From the NCBI GenBank assembly GCA_030447725.1, contig JAUJOQ010000001.1:249068-313067 (forward strand): DNA of 64,000 bases. The letters are read 5' to 3'. The notes beneath the pieces were generated by a model. That model was given only the letters and a program-made list of their open reading frames with translations. It ran no database searches and was not told the DNA's origin. A program made the position numbers and the translations under genes. This DNA is from Thermoleophilaceae bacterium. GTDB taxonomy: Bacteria > Actinomycetota > Thermoleophilia > Solirubrobacterales > Thermoleophilaceae. Positions 24,814 to 32,994 of the stretch are shown here, in pieces (the stretch's first letter is position 1; the number at the start of each line of letters is the position of its first letter).

Positions 24814-25807
24814 GATCCGCATCGACGCCGTCTCGGGCCTGCGCGTGATCGTGGCGGCCGAGCGCGCCGAGCGTCCCGGCGCCTGGTTCGAGGTGGCCCC
24901 GAGGCCCCCGCTGGACCCCGATACGGACCCGTTCCGCGAGGGCCACGAGGACCGCACTCCGCCCGAGGTCTACGCCCTGCGCCCGAACGGCGGGCCGGCG
25001 GACTCGCCGGGGTGGGATGTCCGGGTGGTGCCCAACCTGTACCCGGCGCTCGAGCCGGGTCCGCCCGACACGGTGGACCCGCTGCAGGCGGGCCGCGGCG
25101 AGCCCGATCTCTTCGCCACCCGCACGGCCGGCGGAGTCCACGAAGTGGTGATCAACGGCCCCGAGCCGGTGTCCTCGCTCCACGACCTCGGCCCGGAGGG
25201 CCTGGCGACGGCCATGGGCGTGTGGCGCGAGCGGATCCGCACCCACGCCGGCTCGGCCTACGTGCACGTGATCGTGAACGAGGGCCAGCAGGCCGGCGCC
25301 TCGCTGCCGCACACGCACACCCAGGTCTACGGGCTGCCCTTCGTCCCAGCGGCGGTGGCTCGCGAGCGCGAGCGGTTCACCGCCTACCGCGACCGCATGC
25401 AGGGCCGCAACCTCCTCGCCGACGTGCTTCAGGAGGAGGTTCGCCGCGGCGACCGCCTCGTGGCGGTGGACTCCGAGGCAGTTGCCATCTGCCCGTTCGC
25501 CTCCCGCGGTCCCTTCCACGTGCAGATCCTTCCCCGCAAGCCACGGGCGCGGTTCGAGGACGACGGGCCGTTGGGTGGCGCCCTCCTGCACGACGTGCTC
25601 GGCCGCCTCGAGTCCGTGCTCGGAGCGCTGCCGCCGTTCAACATGTGGGTTCGCACGGCCCCACCCGGCTCGGCGGCGTTCTGCTGGCGAATCGAACTGC
25701 TGCCGCGGCTGGCCCAGCAAGCGGGTCTAGAGCTGGGAGCCGGCGTCGAACTGTGCGCCTTCGCGCCCGAGCGCGGCGCCGAGCTGCTCCGGGCCGCGCT
25801 CCCGTGA
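24806..25807 (+). CDS. Galactose-1-phosphate uridylyltransferase-like (GalT/HIT fold)
   Basis: A 333-residue protein of the GalT branch of the HIT superfamily, which transfers UMP/nucleotidyl groups between sugar phosphates. The nucleophile region reads SLPHTHTQVYG (His169, His171, Gln173). The order VVPNLYPAL, ATRTAGGVHEVVI, SAYVHVIVNEGQQAGAS and CPFASRGPFHVQILP matches GalT. The first zinc-site segment, usually with two Cys before GxE and TPPE, reads TDPFREGHEDRTPPE, so both usual Cys are absent. True GalT activity is thus uncertain; a related nucleotidyltransferase is possible. The start is TTG 24806, overlapping the GNAT gene by 8 bases. Confidence 0.82.
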   Translation: MPEIRIDAVSGLRVIVAAERAERPGAWFEVAPRPPLDPDTDPFREGHEDRTPPEVYALRPNGGPADSPGWDVRVVPNLYPALEPGPPDTVDPLQAGRGEPDLFATRTAGGVHEVVINGPEPVSSLHDLGPEGLATAMGVWRERIRTHAGSAYVHVIVNEGQQAGASLPHTHTQVYGLPFVPAAVARERERFTAYRDRMQGRNLLADVLQEEVRRGDRLVAVDSEAVAICPFASRGPFHVQILPRKPRARFEDDGPLGGALLHDVLGRLESVLGALPPFNMWVRTAPPGSAAFCWRIELLPRLAQQAGLELGAGVELCAFAPERGAELLRAALP

Positions 25808-26718
25808 TCCCGATCGCCGCGGTGATCGCGACCGCGACCGCGGTCGGGTTCGGCATGGAGCACCGGCTGGGCGAGCGCGCCGAGGCCATGGCCCGGCGGA
25901 TTCTGTGGCTGATTCTGTGGGTGTTGCTGCCCCCGGTGGTCTTCTTCAACATCGCCACGCTCGAGGTGACCGCGCAGGTGGGCGCGGGCATCGGCTTCGC
26001 CTACGCAGCGCTGCTGACCGTACTGGCGACCGCCTACCTGTTGGGCACCTATGTCCTGCGGCTGCCTCGACCGGCGGTAGGGGCGCTGATGGTGACTGCG
26101 GCGCTCGCCAACACCGGCTACCTGGGGCTGCCGGTCAGCGCCGCCCTCTTCGGGCTCGACGAGCTGCCCAACGCCATCGCCTACGACATCGCGGTGTCCA
26201 CGGTCGCTCTCGTCACGATCGGCTTCTCGATCGGCGCGGCCTTCGGCACCGTGGCGGAGCGACCGCGCGAGCGCGCGGTTGCCTTCTTCTCGCGCAACCC
26301 GGCGCTGTGGGCCGGTGGGGCGGCCATGCTCGCACCCGCGGCCCTGACGCCCGACTGGGCGGTCGACGCCTCCCAGGCCGTTGTCTTCGCGATCCTGCCC
26401 CTCGGCTTCTTCGTCGTGGGCGTCACCCTGGCGGCCGAGGCGGACGAGGGTGGTCTGCGCTTCCCGCCGCCGTTCACCCGGCCGGTGGGTGTGGCGCTCG
26501 GCCTGCGCCTGCTGCTGGCCCCGGGGATCATGCTCGCGCTCTCGCGAGGCTTGCACGAGGTGCCCGAGTCCTACCTCAGCCAGGCGGGGATGGCGAGTGC
26601 GATCAACGGGCTGCTGATCGCACACGAGTACGGGCTCGACCGCGCGCTGGTGGCGTCGGTGATCGCCTGGTCCAGCGCCATCGTGGTGGCCGGCGGTCTG
26701 GTGCTCGCCCTCGTGTAG
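25804..26718 (+). CDS. AEC family transporter (auxin efflux carrier type)
   Basis: A 304-residue polytopic membrane protein with about nine to ten hydrophobic segments. ALANTGYLGLPVSAALFG (about residues 99-116) is the unwound-helix signature of the auxin efflux carrier/bile-acid transporter fold. SQAGMASAINGLLIAHEYG near the C-terminus is its internal counterpart. Bacterial members export or import organic acids such as malate; the substrate here is not determined. GTG 25804 overlaps the GalT-like gene by 4 bases. Confidence 0.88.
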   Translation: MIPIAAVIATATAVGFGMEHRLGERAEAMARRILWLILWVLLPPVVFFNIATLEVTAQVGAGIGFAYAALLTVLATAYLLGTYVLRLPRPAVGALMVTAALANTGYLGLPVSAALFGLDELPNAIAYDIAVSTVALVTIGFSIGAAFGTVAERPRERAVAFFSRNPALWAGGAAMLAPAALTPDWAVDASQAVVFAILPLGFFVVGVTLAAEADEGGLRFPPPFTRPVGVALGLRLLLAPGIMLALSRGLHEVPESYLSQAGMASAINGLLIAHEYGLDRALVASVIAWSSAIVVAGGLVLALV

Positions 26719-26729
26719 CTTCCCGGCGC

Positions 26730-27347
26730 ATGCCGCCGGCCCAGCGCCCCCTGCCCTGCTACGCCGCCGAGCCGCCTCAGGAGCCGCTGCCCTACGGCCG
26801 CTGGGGCGAGGCGCTCGGCGACCACTTCAGGGCCGCCGCCGCCGGTATCAAGACCGACCAGCAGCTCGGCGAGCCGGGCGAGATCACATGGTTCCCGGAC
26901 CGCACCTGGGGCGGGCGCACCTACGTACCGGGCACCGCCCCCACCTCGGAGGGCTTCGAGCTCTTCGGCTTCGTGTCCTACACCCGCGAGCACGAGGGCG
27001 CGCAGGCCGCGGACTTCGCGGCCATGGTCGACTACACCGACGAGACCGCCGAGGCCAATCCGGATTGGACCCTGGACCTCTCCGACCAGGAGATCGGCCA
27101 CTGGCGGGGACCCGAGGCGCGGCGCGGGGTGATCACCCTCGTGTGGGGCGTGTCGCTGGTTGCCAACGGGGCGGTGGCCACGGCCGAGCTCGGGCCCACT
27201 ACCACCGACCAGTGCCTGCTGGTGGAGGACCGCTTCACCCTCGTCTCCCTCGACGACTACACGGGCGACTACGTGGAGGTGCGCATGTACGCCCAGCGGG
27301 GCGCCGAGCTGGCGCGCGAGTCGCTGTACGAGGACGAGGAAGATTGA
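26730..27347 (+). CDS. Conserved-looking hypothetical protein
   Basis: A 205-residue soluble acidic protein I do not recognise. It starts with a Pro-rich segment, then PYGRWGEALGDHFRAAAAG. Several aromatic-rich beta-like stretches follow (EITWFPDRTWGGRTYVPG, FELFGFVSYTREHEG), and it ends in a cluster of Asp/Glu. There is no signal peptide or membrane segment. It follows the AEC transporter by 11 bases, with codon use like its neighbours, so it is probably real and co-transcribed. It ends 16 bases before tRNA-Arg. Confidence 0.7.
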   Translation: MPPAQRPLPCYAAEPPQEPLPYGRWGEALGDHFRAAAAGIKTDQQLGEPGEITWFPDRTWGGRTYVPGTAPTSEGFELFGFVSYTREHEGAQAADFAAMVDYTDETAEANPDWTLDLSDQEIGHWRGPEARRGVITLVWGVSLVANGAVATAELGPTTTDQCLLVEDRFTLVSLDDYTGDYVEVRMYAQRGAELARESLYEDEED

Positions 27348-27363
27348 ATTATCGTCTGGCCTG

Positions 27364-27437
27364 GCCCCGGTAGCTCAGCTGGATAGAGCGTCCCCCTCCT
27401 AAGGGGAAGGCCGCTGGTTCGAATCCAGCTCGGGGCA
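27364..27437 (+). tRNA. tRNA-Arg (anticodon CCT)
   Basis: A complete 74-nt cloverleaf. GCCCCGG pairs with TCGGGGC (acceptor, one G-T), the D arm is GCTC/GAGC, the anticodon stem TCCCC/GGGGA encloses loop CTCCTAA, and the T arm is GCTGG-TTCGAAT-CCAGC. The discriminator is A and CCA is not encoded. It decodes the rare AGG codon. Confidence 0.97.
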
Positions 27438-27449
27438 TCGGAGTGCCCC

Positions 27450-28001
27450 TCAGCGGTCGGGACGGTCGGGGTAGAGGTCGTCGATCGTGAAGAGCGCCGC
27501 GTAATGCGCGCCGGCGGCCTCCTCGATCGCCTGTCCGCCGCCCGCCAGGCGGTCCAGCACGCTGACCACGCCGACGATCTCGAGGCCCTCCTCGCGCACC
27601 CGCTCGATCGCCTTCAGGGTCGACCCGCCGGTGGTCACCACGTCTTCTACGATCAGGCAGCGATCTCCGGGGTCGAGCGGCGGACCTTCGATCCAGCGCT
27701 GCAGGCCGTGCTCCTTGCGCTCCTTGCGCACGAAGAACGCCTTCACATCGGCTCCGGCGGCGAGCGCCGAGCAGGCAACCGGATCGGCGCCCATGGTGAG
27801 CCCACCGACCGCTGTGGCTCCGAGCCGGCCTGCCTCGGCGGCTACGAGCTCACCTAGAGCGGCGAATCCGGCGGGGCGAAGGATCGCCCGCTTGGCGTCC
27901 ACGTAGTACTCGGCCTCCCGGCCGCTGGACAGGGTGACCCTGCCGACCACCAGGGCGTGGCTGCGCAACTCGCCGGCGAGCCGGGTGTGAGCGTCGCTCA
28001 T
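27450..28001 (-). CDS. pyrE: Orotate phosphoribosyltransferase PyrE
   Basis: Makes orotidine 5'-phosphate from orotate and PRPP in pyrimidine synthesis. The 183-residue protein has SSGREAEYYVDAKRAIL (25-41), VGGLTMGADPVA, the Lys/Arg loop FFVRKERKEHGLQRWIEG, and the PRPP-binding motif CLIVEDVVTTGGS (115-127). Length is normal for a short actinobacterial PyrE. It faces the tRNA-Arg gene convergently, and no other pyrimidine genes are nearby. Confidence 0.95.
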   Translation of the reverse strand: MSDAHTRLAGELRSHALVVGRVTLSSGREAEYYVDAKRAILRPAGFAALGELVAAEAGRLGATAVGGLTMGADPVACSALAAGADVKAFFVRKERKEHGLQRWIEGPPLDPGDRCLIVEDVVTTGGSTLKAIERVREEGLEIVGVVSVLDRLAGGGQAIEEAAGAHYAALFTIDDLYPDRPDR

Positions 28002-28060
28002 CGTGGAGAGAAGGGCACAGGGGTCACGTTTCGCGCGGCGGCCGCCGATGGTAGAGAAGG

Positions 28061-28477
28061 ATGGGATCCCTGATCCGTATCTGCGCCGTCACGGCCTCGG
28101 CACTCGTGGCCGTGAGCTTCGTGTTCTTCACAGCCGGTCAGCTCACCGAGGGCTCCGAGACCCAGGTGCGATCGCTGGGCAGCGACAGGGTCGAGCGCGC
28201 CCCCTCCGAGGCGGAGATCGACAAGCCGGCACCCGAACCGACGGTGGAGCGGGTTCGTGAGACGCAGCACTCCAGCGCGCGCGAGTACGTGGACGACGCC
28301 AACGACGTCCTCCTCTCACCCTTCACCGGCCTGGTCGATACCGATCAGGTCTGGGCCCAGCGCGTAATCCCCGCTCTGCTCGCCCTGCTCGTCTACGGGC
28401 TGGGCGGCACCCTGCTGGCCAACGCCATGCCCAAGCCCAAGCGCAGTGTGGGCGACTGGCGCGAGTCAACCGGCTGA
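28061..28477 (+). CDS. Small two-helix membrane protein, unknown function
   Basis: A 138-residue protein with an N-terminal membrane segment (about residues 7-25), a charged Glu/Pro-rich extracytoplasmic stretch (30-95), and a second membrane segment (about 104-122) followed by a short basic tail. No family is recognised. TAGAGA lies just upstream of ATG 28061. It is divergent from pyrE and lies ahead of the c-di-AMP riboswitch, but its stop precedes the riboswitch, so it is probably a separate transcript. Confidence 0.65.
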   Translation: MGSLIRICAVTASALVAVSFVFFTAGQLTEGSETQVRSLGSDRVERAPSEAEIDKPAPEPTVERVRETQHSSAREYVDDANDVLLSPFTGLVDTDQVWAQRVIPALLALLVYGLGGTLLANAMPKPKRSVGDWRESTG

Positions 28478-28530
28478 GCGAGACCGCAACCTTCCCCGTC
28501 GCCACGTGCTCTAAGCGGCGACGACCCTTG

Positions 28531-28672
28531 TCAAACGCCTAATCCTCCTGCCCACTGGGCGCGGGGAGCGGGGGAACCGAAGCGGCCCAGGCCGCAGGGG
28601 CGAATCGCCGCGATCAGCGGCGTAGCGCGACTTCCAGCGCGAGCCCGTCAGCTAACCCCGCCGGCACGAAGG
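28531..28672 (+). promoter_or_regulatory. Cyclic di-AMP riboswitch (ydaO-yuaA class)
   Basis: This leader matches the ydaO consensus by eye: CGCCTAATCCTCC near 28536, then GCGGGGAGCGGGGGAACC near 28560, a GGGGCGAATCGCC segment, and the hallmark 3' end GTCAGCTAACCCCGCCGGC near 28647-28665. In known actinobacteria this class sits upstream of cell-wall hydrolase genes and turns them off when c-di-AMP is high. Here it lies directly upstream of the M23 peptidase gene, with the ribosome binding site GGAAGAGGAG right after it. The ends are approximate. Confidence 0.9.
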
Positions 28673-28687
28673 AAGAGGAGCACGACG

Positions 28688-30361
28688 GTGACCACCCCCA
28701 TGCGAGACCTCGCGTCCCCTGGCCCCTGGGAGCATTCGATGGAGCGCTCCCGGCGCAGGAGGGCAATCACGCCGGAGGCAAGGAAGCGGCTCAATCGCCG
28801 CCGCAGAGCATCTACCGCCCTCACCACCCTCATGGTTGCCGGGCCCGCCGGCCAGGTGCTTGCCGCAACCGGCACGAGCGGGGACGGCGGGGGCGGGTCC
28901 GCGGCCTCACCTGTCGACCGCGCCATCGGCGGGCCTGCCGGCGGCCTGATGTTCGAGATCGGCAGCACCGGCGCGGCCGTGCAGGCCATCCAGGAGCGCC
29001 TCGGCGTGCCGGCCGACGGGGTGTATGGACCCGTGACCGAGGGAGCGGTGCGCGACTTCCAGGCACGCGCTCAGATCCTCGTCGACGGCGTCGTGGGCCC
29101 CATCACCTGGACCAAGCTGTTCGGGCTCGATCGCGCGGCCGCCAGCGCGGGAGCGGCCCGAGGCGAGGTGGCGGTGATCGTGCGAGAGCGCAGGCCGGCC
29201 GAGCGGAACGCCGGTCGCACGGTGCCCGCCTTCGAGCCCGTCAAGGACAAGACCGAGACGGTGCCCACCGTGGAAAGGGCCCCGTCGGGCGTGCCGTCCC
29301 CGGGCGCGCCACGCTCTGACCCGCAGGCCCAGACCCCCGCCGCGCGCCCTGCGCCGGCGCCACCCGCCTCGGGGCCGTGCGGCACGCTGCGCCTGGCCAC
29401 CCCGGTCAAGGGCGTGCGCACCTCGCCGTTCGGGCCGCGCTGGGGACGCAACCACGACGGTGTGGACATCGCGGCCCCCACCGGCACGCCCGTGCGGGCC
29501 GCGGAGTGCGGAGTCGTGACCGTTCGTGGCCCGCAGGGCGGCTACGGGAACATGGTGTGCGTCGAGCACTCAGGTCGGTTCGAGACCTGTTACGCCCATC
29601 TCTCGCGCTTCGGGGTGAACGAAGGGCAGCTGGTTCGCAGGGGCCAGGTGATCGGCTACGTGGGCTGCACAGGCAGTTGCACGGGCCCGCACCTGCATTT
29701 CGAGACGCGGGTGGACGGCCGCGCGCAAGACCCCGATGCGTACCTGCGCGGCAGGTCCGTGCCCGGCGAGCCGAGGGTGAGCCGGGCCTCGCAGACGCAC
29801 ACGGCCAAGGCCGGTGCCCAGCCGATGGCCACGGAGTCGAAGGTCCAGCGCGCCGCCCCGGCATCCAGCACGGGACCGGCAACGTCTGTGAGGCGGGCCC
29901 CGGCACAGCCGGGCGCACCCGAGCCGTTCGTGCAGCAGGCTCCGGTCGAGCAGGCCGCACCGACACCGGACCCCGTGGAGCCCGTGGTGACAGAGCAGGC
30001 TCCCGTCGTCGAGCAGGTCCAGGCAGCGCCGGCGCCTCCCGCGGCGCAGACGCCGGAGCCCCCAGCGGCGCAGACGCCGGAGCCCCCTGCGGCGCAGACG
30101 CTCCCCGCACCTATGGCGCAGGCCCCCGCACCGGTCGAGCCGCCGGCACCGGCGCCTGCACCGGCGCCCGTCGAGCCGGTTCCGGTCGCGCCCCAGCCCG
30201 TCGAACCGGTCGGAGTCCAGCCCGAACTGCCCACCCCGGTAGCCGAAGCGCCCCTGCCGGCTGAGGCGGAGGCGGTCGAGCCGCCGGCAGCGGCGGTAGG
30301 GGAGCCGACACCGCTGGAAGCGGCAGAAGCCCCACCGGAAGGAGTGGACCCGGCGCCCTAG
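28688..30361 (+). CDS. M23 peptidoglycan endopeptidase with peptidoglycan-binding domain
   Basis: A 557-residue secreted cell-wall hydrolase. Order: a long basic N-terminal region with a hydrophobic export segment (about 43-62), a PG_binding_1 domain (about 90-147, GSTGAAVQAIQERLG), a Pro/Ala linker, an M23 (LytM-type) catalytic domain (about 235-350), and a 200-residue Pro/Ala/Val tail with short repeats of PPAAQTPE. Zinc ligands are His256 and Asp260 in NHDGVD and the HLH motif (His335, His337). It probably cuts peptide cross-links during growth. GTG 28688 follows a GGAAGAGGAG site, and expression should be controlled by the c-di-AMP riboswitch. Confidence 0.92.
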   Translation: MTTPMRDLASPGPWEHSMERSRRRRAITPEARKRLNRRRRASTALTTLMVAGPAGQVLAATGTSGDGGGGSAASPVDRAIGGPAGGLMFEIGSTGAAVQAIQERLGVPADGVYGPVTEGAVRDFQARAQILVDGVVGPITWTKLFGLDRAAASAGAARGEVAVIVRERRPAERNAGRTVPAFEPVKDKTETVPTVERAPSGVPSPGAPRSDPQAQTPAARPAPAPPASGPCGTLRLATPVKGVRTSPFGPRWGRNHDGVDIAAPTGTPVRAAECGVVTVRGPQGGYGNMVCVEHSGRFETCYAHLSRFGVNEGQLVRRGQVIGYVGCTGSCTGPHLHFETRVDGRAQDPDAYLRGRSVPGEPRVSRASQTHTAKAGAQPMATESKVQRAAPASSTGPATSVRRAPAQPGAPEPFVQQAPVEQAAPTPDPVEPVVTEQAPVVEQVQAAPAPPAAQTPEPPAAQTPEPPAAQTLPAPMAQAPAPVEPPAPAPAPAPVEPVPVAPQPVEPVGVQPELPTPVAEAPLPAEAEAVEPPAAAVGEPTPLEAAEAPPEGVDPAP

Positions 30362-30403
30362 CTGACCGGAGACGGCGTCTCGCCAGTGGTTGGCCGGACC
30401 CTC

Positions 30404-31405
30404 TCAGCGGTAGACGAAGATCTTCTGCCCGATCGCGATCTGGGAGTCGATCTGGTAGGCGTTGGGGATCGGCACCCGAATGCAGCCATGGCTGGCTGGG
30501 TAGTTCGGCACGCTCGGATAGCCGTGGATCGCATACCCGCCGATGAAGTAGTTCGACTGCACCATTCCGTGCGAGTTGGTGCCCGGCTCCTTGCGGTAGA
30601 ACTCGAACACTCCGAACACCGTCGGCGTCGACGCCTTGCCCGAGGACGCGTGGTAGACGCGCTTCGCGCGCCCGTCGTCGATCAGCGCTAGCACCTGCCG
30701 CGACCAGTCGAACTCCACGTGGCGACCGGCCCGCGGGTGGCGCGGCTTGAACGCCCCCCTCTGGCGGAAGACGCGTGAATAGACGCCGGGGATCGCGTAG
30801 CCGTCCGTACCCATGCGGTTTGTCTTCCGGAAGGCGGTGACCGCCCGTGCTGTGCCCGCGTCGAAGAGGCCGCTCACGGGCACGGCAAAGCCGAGCCGCT
30901 TGAGCCCGCGCTGGAGCAGGGTCACCTTGGCGCCCCTCTCACCCCCGCCGGCGCGGAACCTGCCCGAGACCAGACGCACCTTTTGGGTGCGGAACGCCCT
31001 CTGCTGAGCCGTGGCACGGTGGCGGACCCGCAGAGCGAACTTGCCGCTGCGGCGCGCCTTGAGGCGAAAGGCGGCTCGGCCCGCGCCCTTCGACCGCCGG
31101 ATCTCTGCCTTTCGCCGCGCCACGACCTTGCCGCCCTGGATCACCTCGAGCACGGCCACCTGACCGGCCACGAAGGGCTTCACCTTGGTCACGGCCACGA
31201 GCTGCTGGCCGCGGAAGAGGAAGCGCAGCCTCCGGGTCGGCATCCCTCCCCTGACCTTCAGCGAGGCCTCGCCCGCCTTTGCCTCCGGCGCCGGCCCGGC
31301 CGGGGGCGTGGCCGGCGGAACGGGCGGAGGCGCCTGAGCGAGAGCCTGCGAAGGCACGCCGGCCAGCGCCACGAGCGAGATGGCGAGGATCAGGGACCGC
31401 TTCAT
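30404..31405 (-). CDS. L,D-transpeptidase (YkuD) with peptidoglycan-binding domain
   Basis: A 333-residue exported enzyme that forms 3-3 peptidoglycan cross-links or attaches proteins. A signal peptide covers residues 1-24 (ending PSQALAQA), followed by a Pro-rich stretch, a beta domain, a PG_binding_1-like domain (about 165-215, VTLLQRGLKRLGFAVPVSG), and a YkuD domain. Its catalytic motif is ASHGCIRVP with Cys308, and HGYPSVP contains the partner histidine. ATG 31405 is chosen because the signal peptide begins there; the frame stays open 39 bases further. It is convergent with the M23 gene; both modify the same cell wall. Confidence 0.92.
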   Translation of the reverse strand: MKRSLILAISLVALAGVPSQALAQAPPPVPPATPPAGPAPEAKAGEASLKVRGGMPTRRLRFLFRGQQLVAVTKVKPFVAGQVAVLEVIQGGKVVARRKAEIRRSKGAGRAAFRLKARRSGKFALRVRHRATAQQRAFRTQKVRLVSGRFRAGGGERGAKVTLLQRGLKRLGFAVPVSGLFDAGTARAVTAFRKTNRMGTDGYAIPGVYSRVFRQRGAFKPRHPRAGRHVEFDWSRQVLALIDDGRAKRVYHASSGKASTPTVFGVFEFYRKEPGTNSHGMVQSNYFIGGYAIHGYPSVPNYPASHGCIRVPIPNAYQIDSQIAIGQKIFVYR

Positions 31406-31450
31406 AGGCGCGCAACTGTACCCCGCGGAGGTGATTGCGCACAAGGGACG

Positions 31451-32305
31451 TCAGGCCGGTGCAGGCCGCGGAGCAGCGGGCAGCAGGCGCGGCATGAGCG
31501 CACATGCGCCAAGCACCAGCGGCCCGGCGACCACCGACACCTGCCACCCATCGTCGGCCTGAACCGCGTACGCCAGGGCGTTGTTGAAGGCGTGCATCCC
31601 GATCACCGGGAACAGCGAGCCGGTGCGCTCGTAGACGAGGCAGAAGAGCACACCGAGCAGCGCCAGCGGCGGCAGGATCAGCAGTCCGTCCACTCCGTCG
31701 CCGCTGTAGTGGATGGCCCCGAAGAGCAGGCCGTCAATGCCGGCGGCGACCCAGATGGAAAGGCGGCTGCGCAGCGCGCGGTAGAAGAAGCCGCGAAAGA
31801 AGATCTCCTCGACCACCGGCGCCACCGCAATCACCATCAGGCCGGCGATGATCAGGCCGAAGGTCCCAGTGTCGCCGCCCAGGGCCTCGACGGTCTCCTG
31901 CTCCGCGTCGGGCCGCACCAGCGCGCCATAGACGATGGTGATGACGTAGAACGCCAACATCCCCAGCGCCGCCCAGCCGAGAGCGGACCCGAAGCGGGTG
32001 CCCCTCAGTCCGAAGTGCCAAGCCCGCGGCTTTGACACCCGACTCGCGAAGAAGATCGCGCTCGCGACGAAGGCCGCCCCCTGCGCGAGCGTGCCCACGA
32101 CCACGACGGCCGGCGAGTCGCCGTCGACATCCGCCCCGAACAGGGTGGCCACGAGCCCGAGCACGACCCCGAAGAGCAGCGTGCCCGAAATACCCACGAG
32201 AAAGCCCACGAGGGCGAACCACGGCGGCCAGGCCGGGAACCGCGCGGCGCCCGGGGGCAGCTCCGGTGGTTCCGGCGGCGGCAGGTTCTGGGTCGTGGCC
32301 TCCAC
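31451..32305 (-). CDS. CPBP family intramembrane glutamic endopeptidase
   Basis: A 284-residue polytopic membrane protein of the CPBP (CAAX protease and bacteriocin-processing) family. Hydrophobic segments occur throughout after a Pro-rich cytosolic start. The catalytic motif EEIFFRGFFYRAL (EExxxR) is present, followed by a conserved FGAIHY histidine and HAFNNALAY. Bacterial members cleave or chaperone membrane peptides, and the target here is unknown. I take GTG 32305 because the open frame upstream runs into the neighbouring HAD gene, which stops only 5 bases before it. Confidence 0.87.
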   Translation of the reverse strand: MEATTQNLPPPEPPELPPGAARFPAWPPWFALVGFLVGISGTLLFGVVLGLVATLFGADVDGDSPAVVVVGTLAQGAAFVASAIFFASRVSKPRAWHFGLRGTRFGSALGWAALGMLAFYVITIVYGALVRPDAEQETVEALGGDTGTFGLIIAGLMVIAVAPVVEEIFFRGFFYRALRSRLSIWVAAGIDGLLFGAIHYSGDGVDGLLILPPLALLGVLFCLVYERTGSLFPVIGMHAFNNALAYAVQADDGWQVSVVAGPLVLGACALMPRLLPAAPRPAPA

Positions 32306-32310
32306 CGGCC

Positions 32311-32994
32311 TCAGATTAGGGAGGCGACCTCCTCGAGCGAGCGCACGCATTCCACACCCGCCGGTCGAGCTCTCGGATGCGGTGCTCGAGCCAACAGCAC
32401 GGCGCGGATACCCACCGCCCTCGCCCCCTCCACGTCGTTGACCATCGAGTCGCCCACGTGCAGGGCGTCTTCTGCCTGCACACCGGCGATCGCGAGCGCC
32501 GCGCGGAAGATCGCCGGAGAGGGCTTGGGCTCGCCCACCTCGGCCGAGGAGACCACGCCGTCGAGCAGCGCTCCAACCCCCGCCGAGTCGAGCCAGATGG
32601 GCAGCGAGCAGTCCCAGTTGCTCACAGCCACGAGACGCAGGCCCCGCGCGCGCAGCGCGCGCAGCGCGGGCTCGGCATCGCTGAAGGCGGTGAACTCAAG
32701 TGAGGCCACCATGGCCCGGCGCACGGCCGCGAAGCCGAGCGCGGGCACGCCGATCGCCTCCTGCATCACACGGGCGCAGTCGTCGCGCAGGCATTCGAGG
32801 CTCGCGGGAGCATCGCCCTCGGTGTGGTGAGCCAGGTAGTGGGCGATCTCCGCGGCGAAGCCCCGCTCGGCGGCCTCGGCTCCCACGTCGACGCCGGTGG
32901 CTTCCAGCAGCGCCGCCCGCAGGCGCGGCGCTGGTGGCTGGAGCTCGACCAGGGTGCCCAGGGCGTCGATCAGCACGGCGCTGATGGGCGTCAT
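32311..32994 (-). CDS. HAD-superfamily hydrolase-like protein
   Basis: A 227-residue HAD-like protein. Motif I reads VLIDALGTLVEL: the first Asp is present at residue 10, but the position of the second Asp of DxD is Leu. Motif II (AVSNWD, about 123-128), the Lys in GEPKPSPAIF (about 154-163) and motif IV (HVGDSMVNDVEGA, about 179-191) are normal. Some HAD members lack the second Asp and act on other substrates, so phosphatase activity is uncertain. It overlaps the preceding mannosyltransferase-like gene by 4 bases (ATGA). Confidence 0.82.
   Translation of the reverse strand: MTPISAVLIDALGTLVELQPPAPRLRAALLEATGVDVGAEAAERGFAAEIAHYLAHHTEGDAPASLECLRDDCARVMQEAIGVPALGFAAVRRAMVASLEFTAFSDAEPALRALRARGLRLVAVSNWDCSLPIWLDSAGVGALLDGVVSSAEVGEPKPSPAIFRAALAIAGVQAEDALHVGDSMVNDVEGARAVGIRAVLLARAPHPRARPAGVECVRSLEEVASLI

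Noticed and set aside
32311-32994. Trehalose-6-phosphate phosphatase (OtsB) to complete the trehalose route
   Set aside because: The HAD protein lacks the OtsB motif pattern and cap, and lies 12 kb away in another operon.
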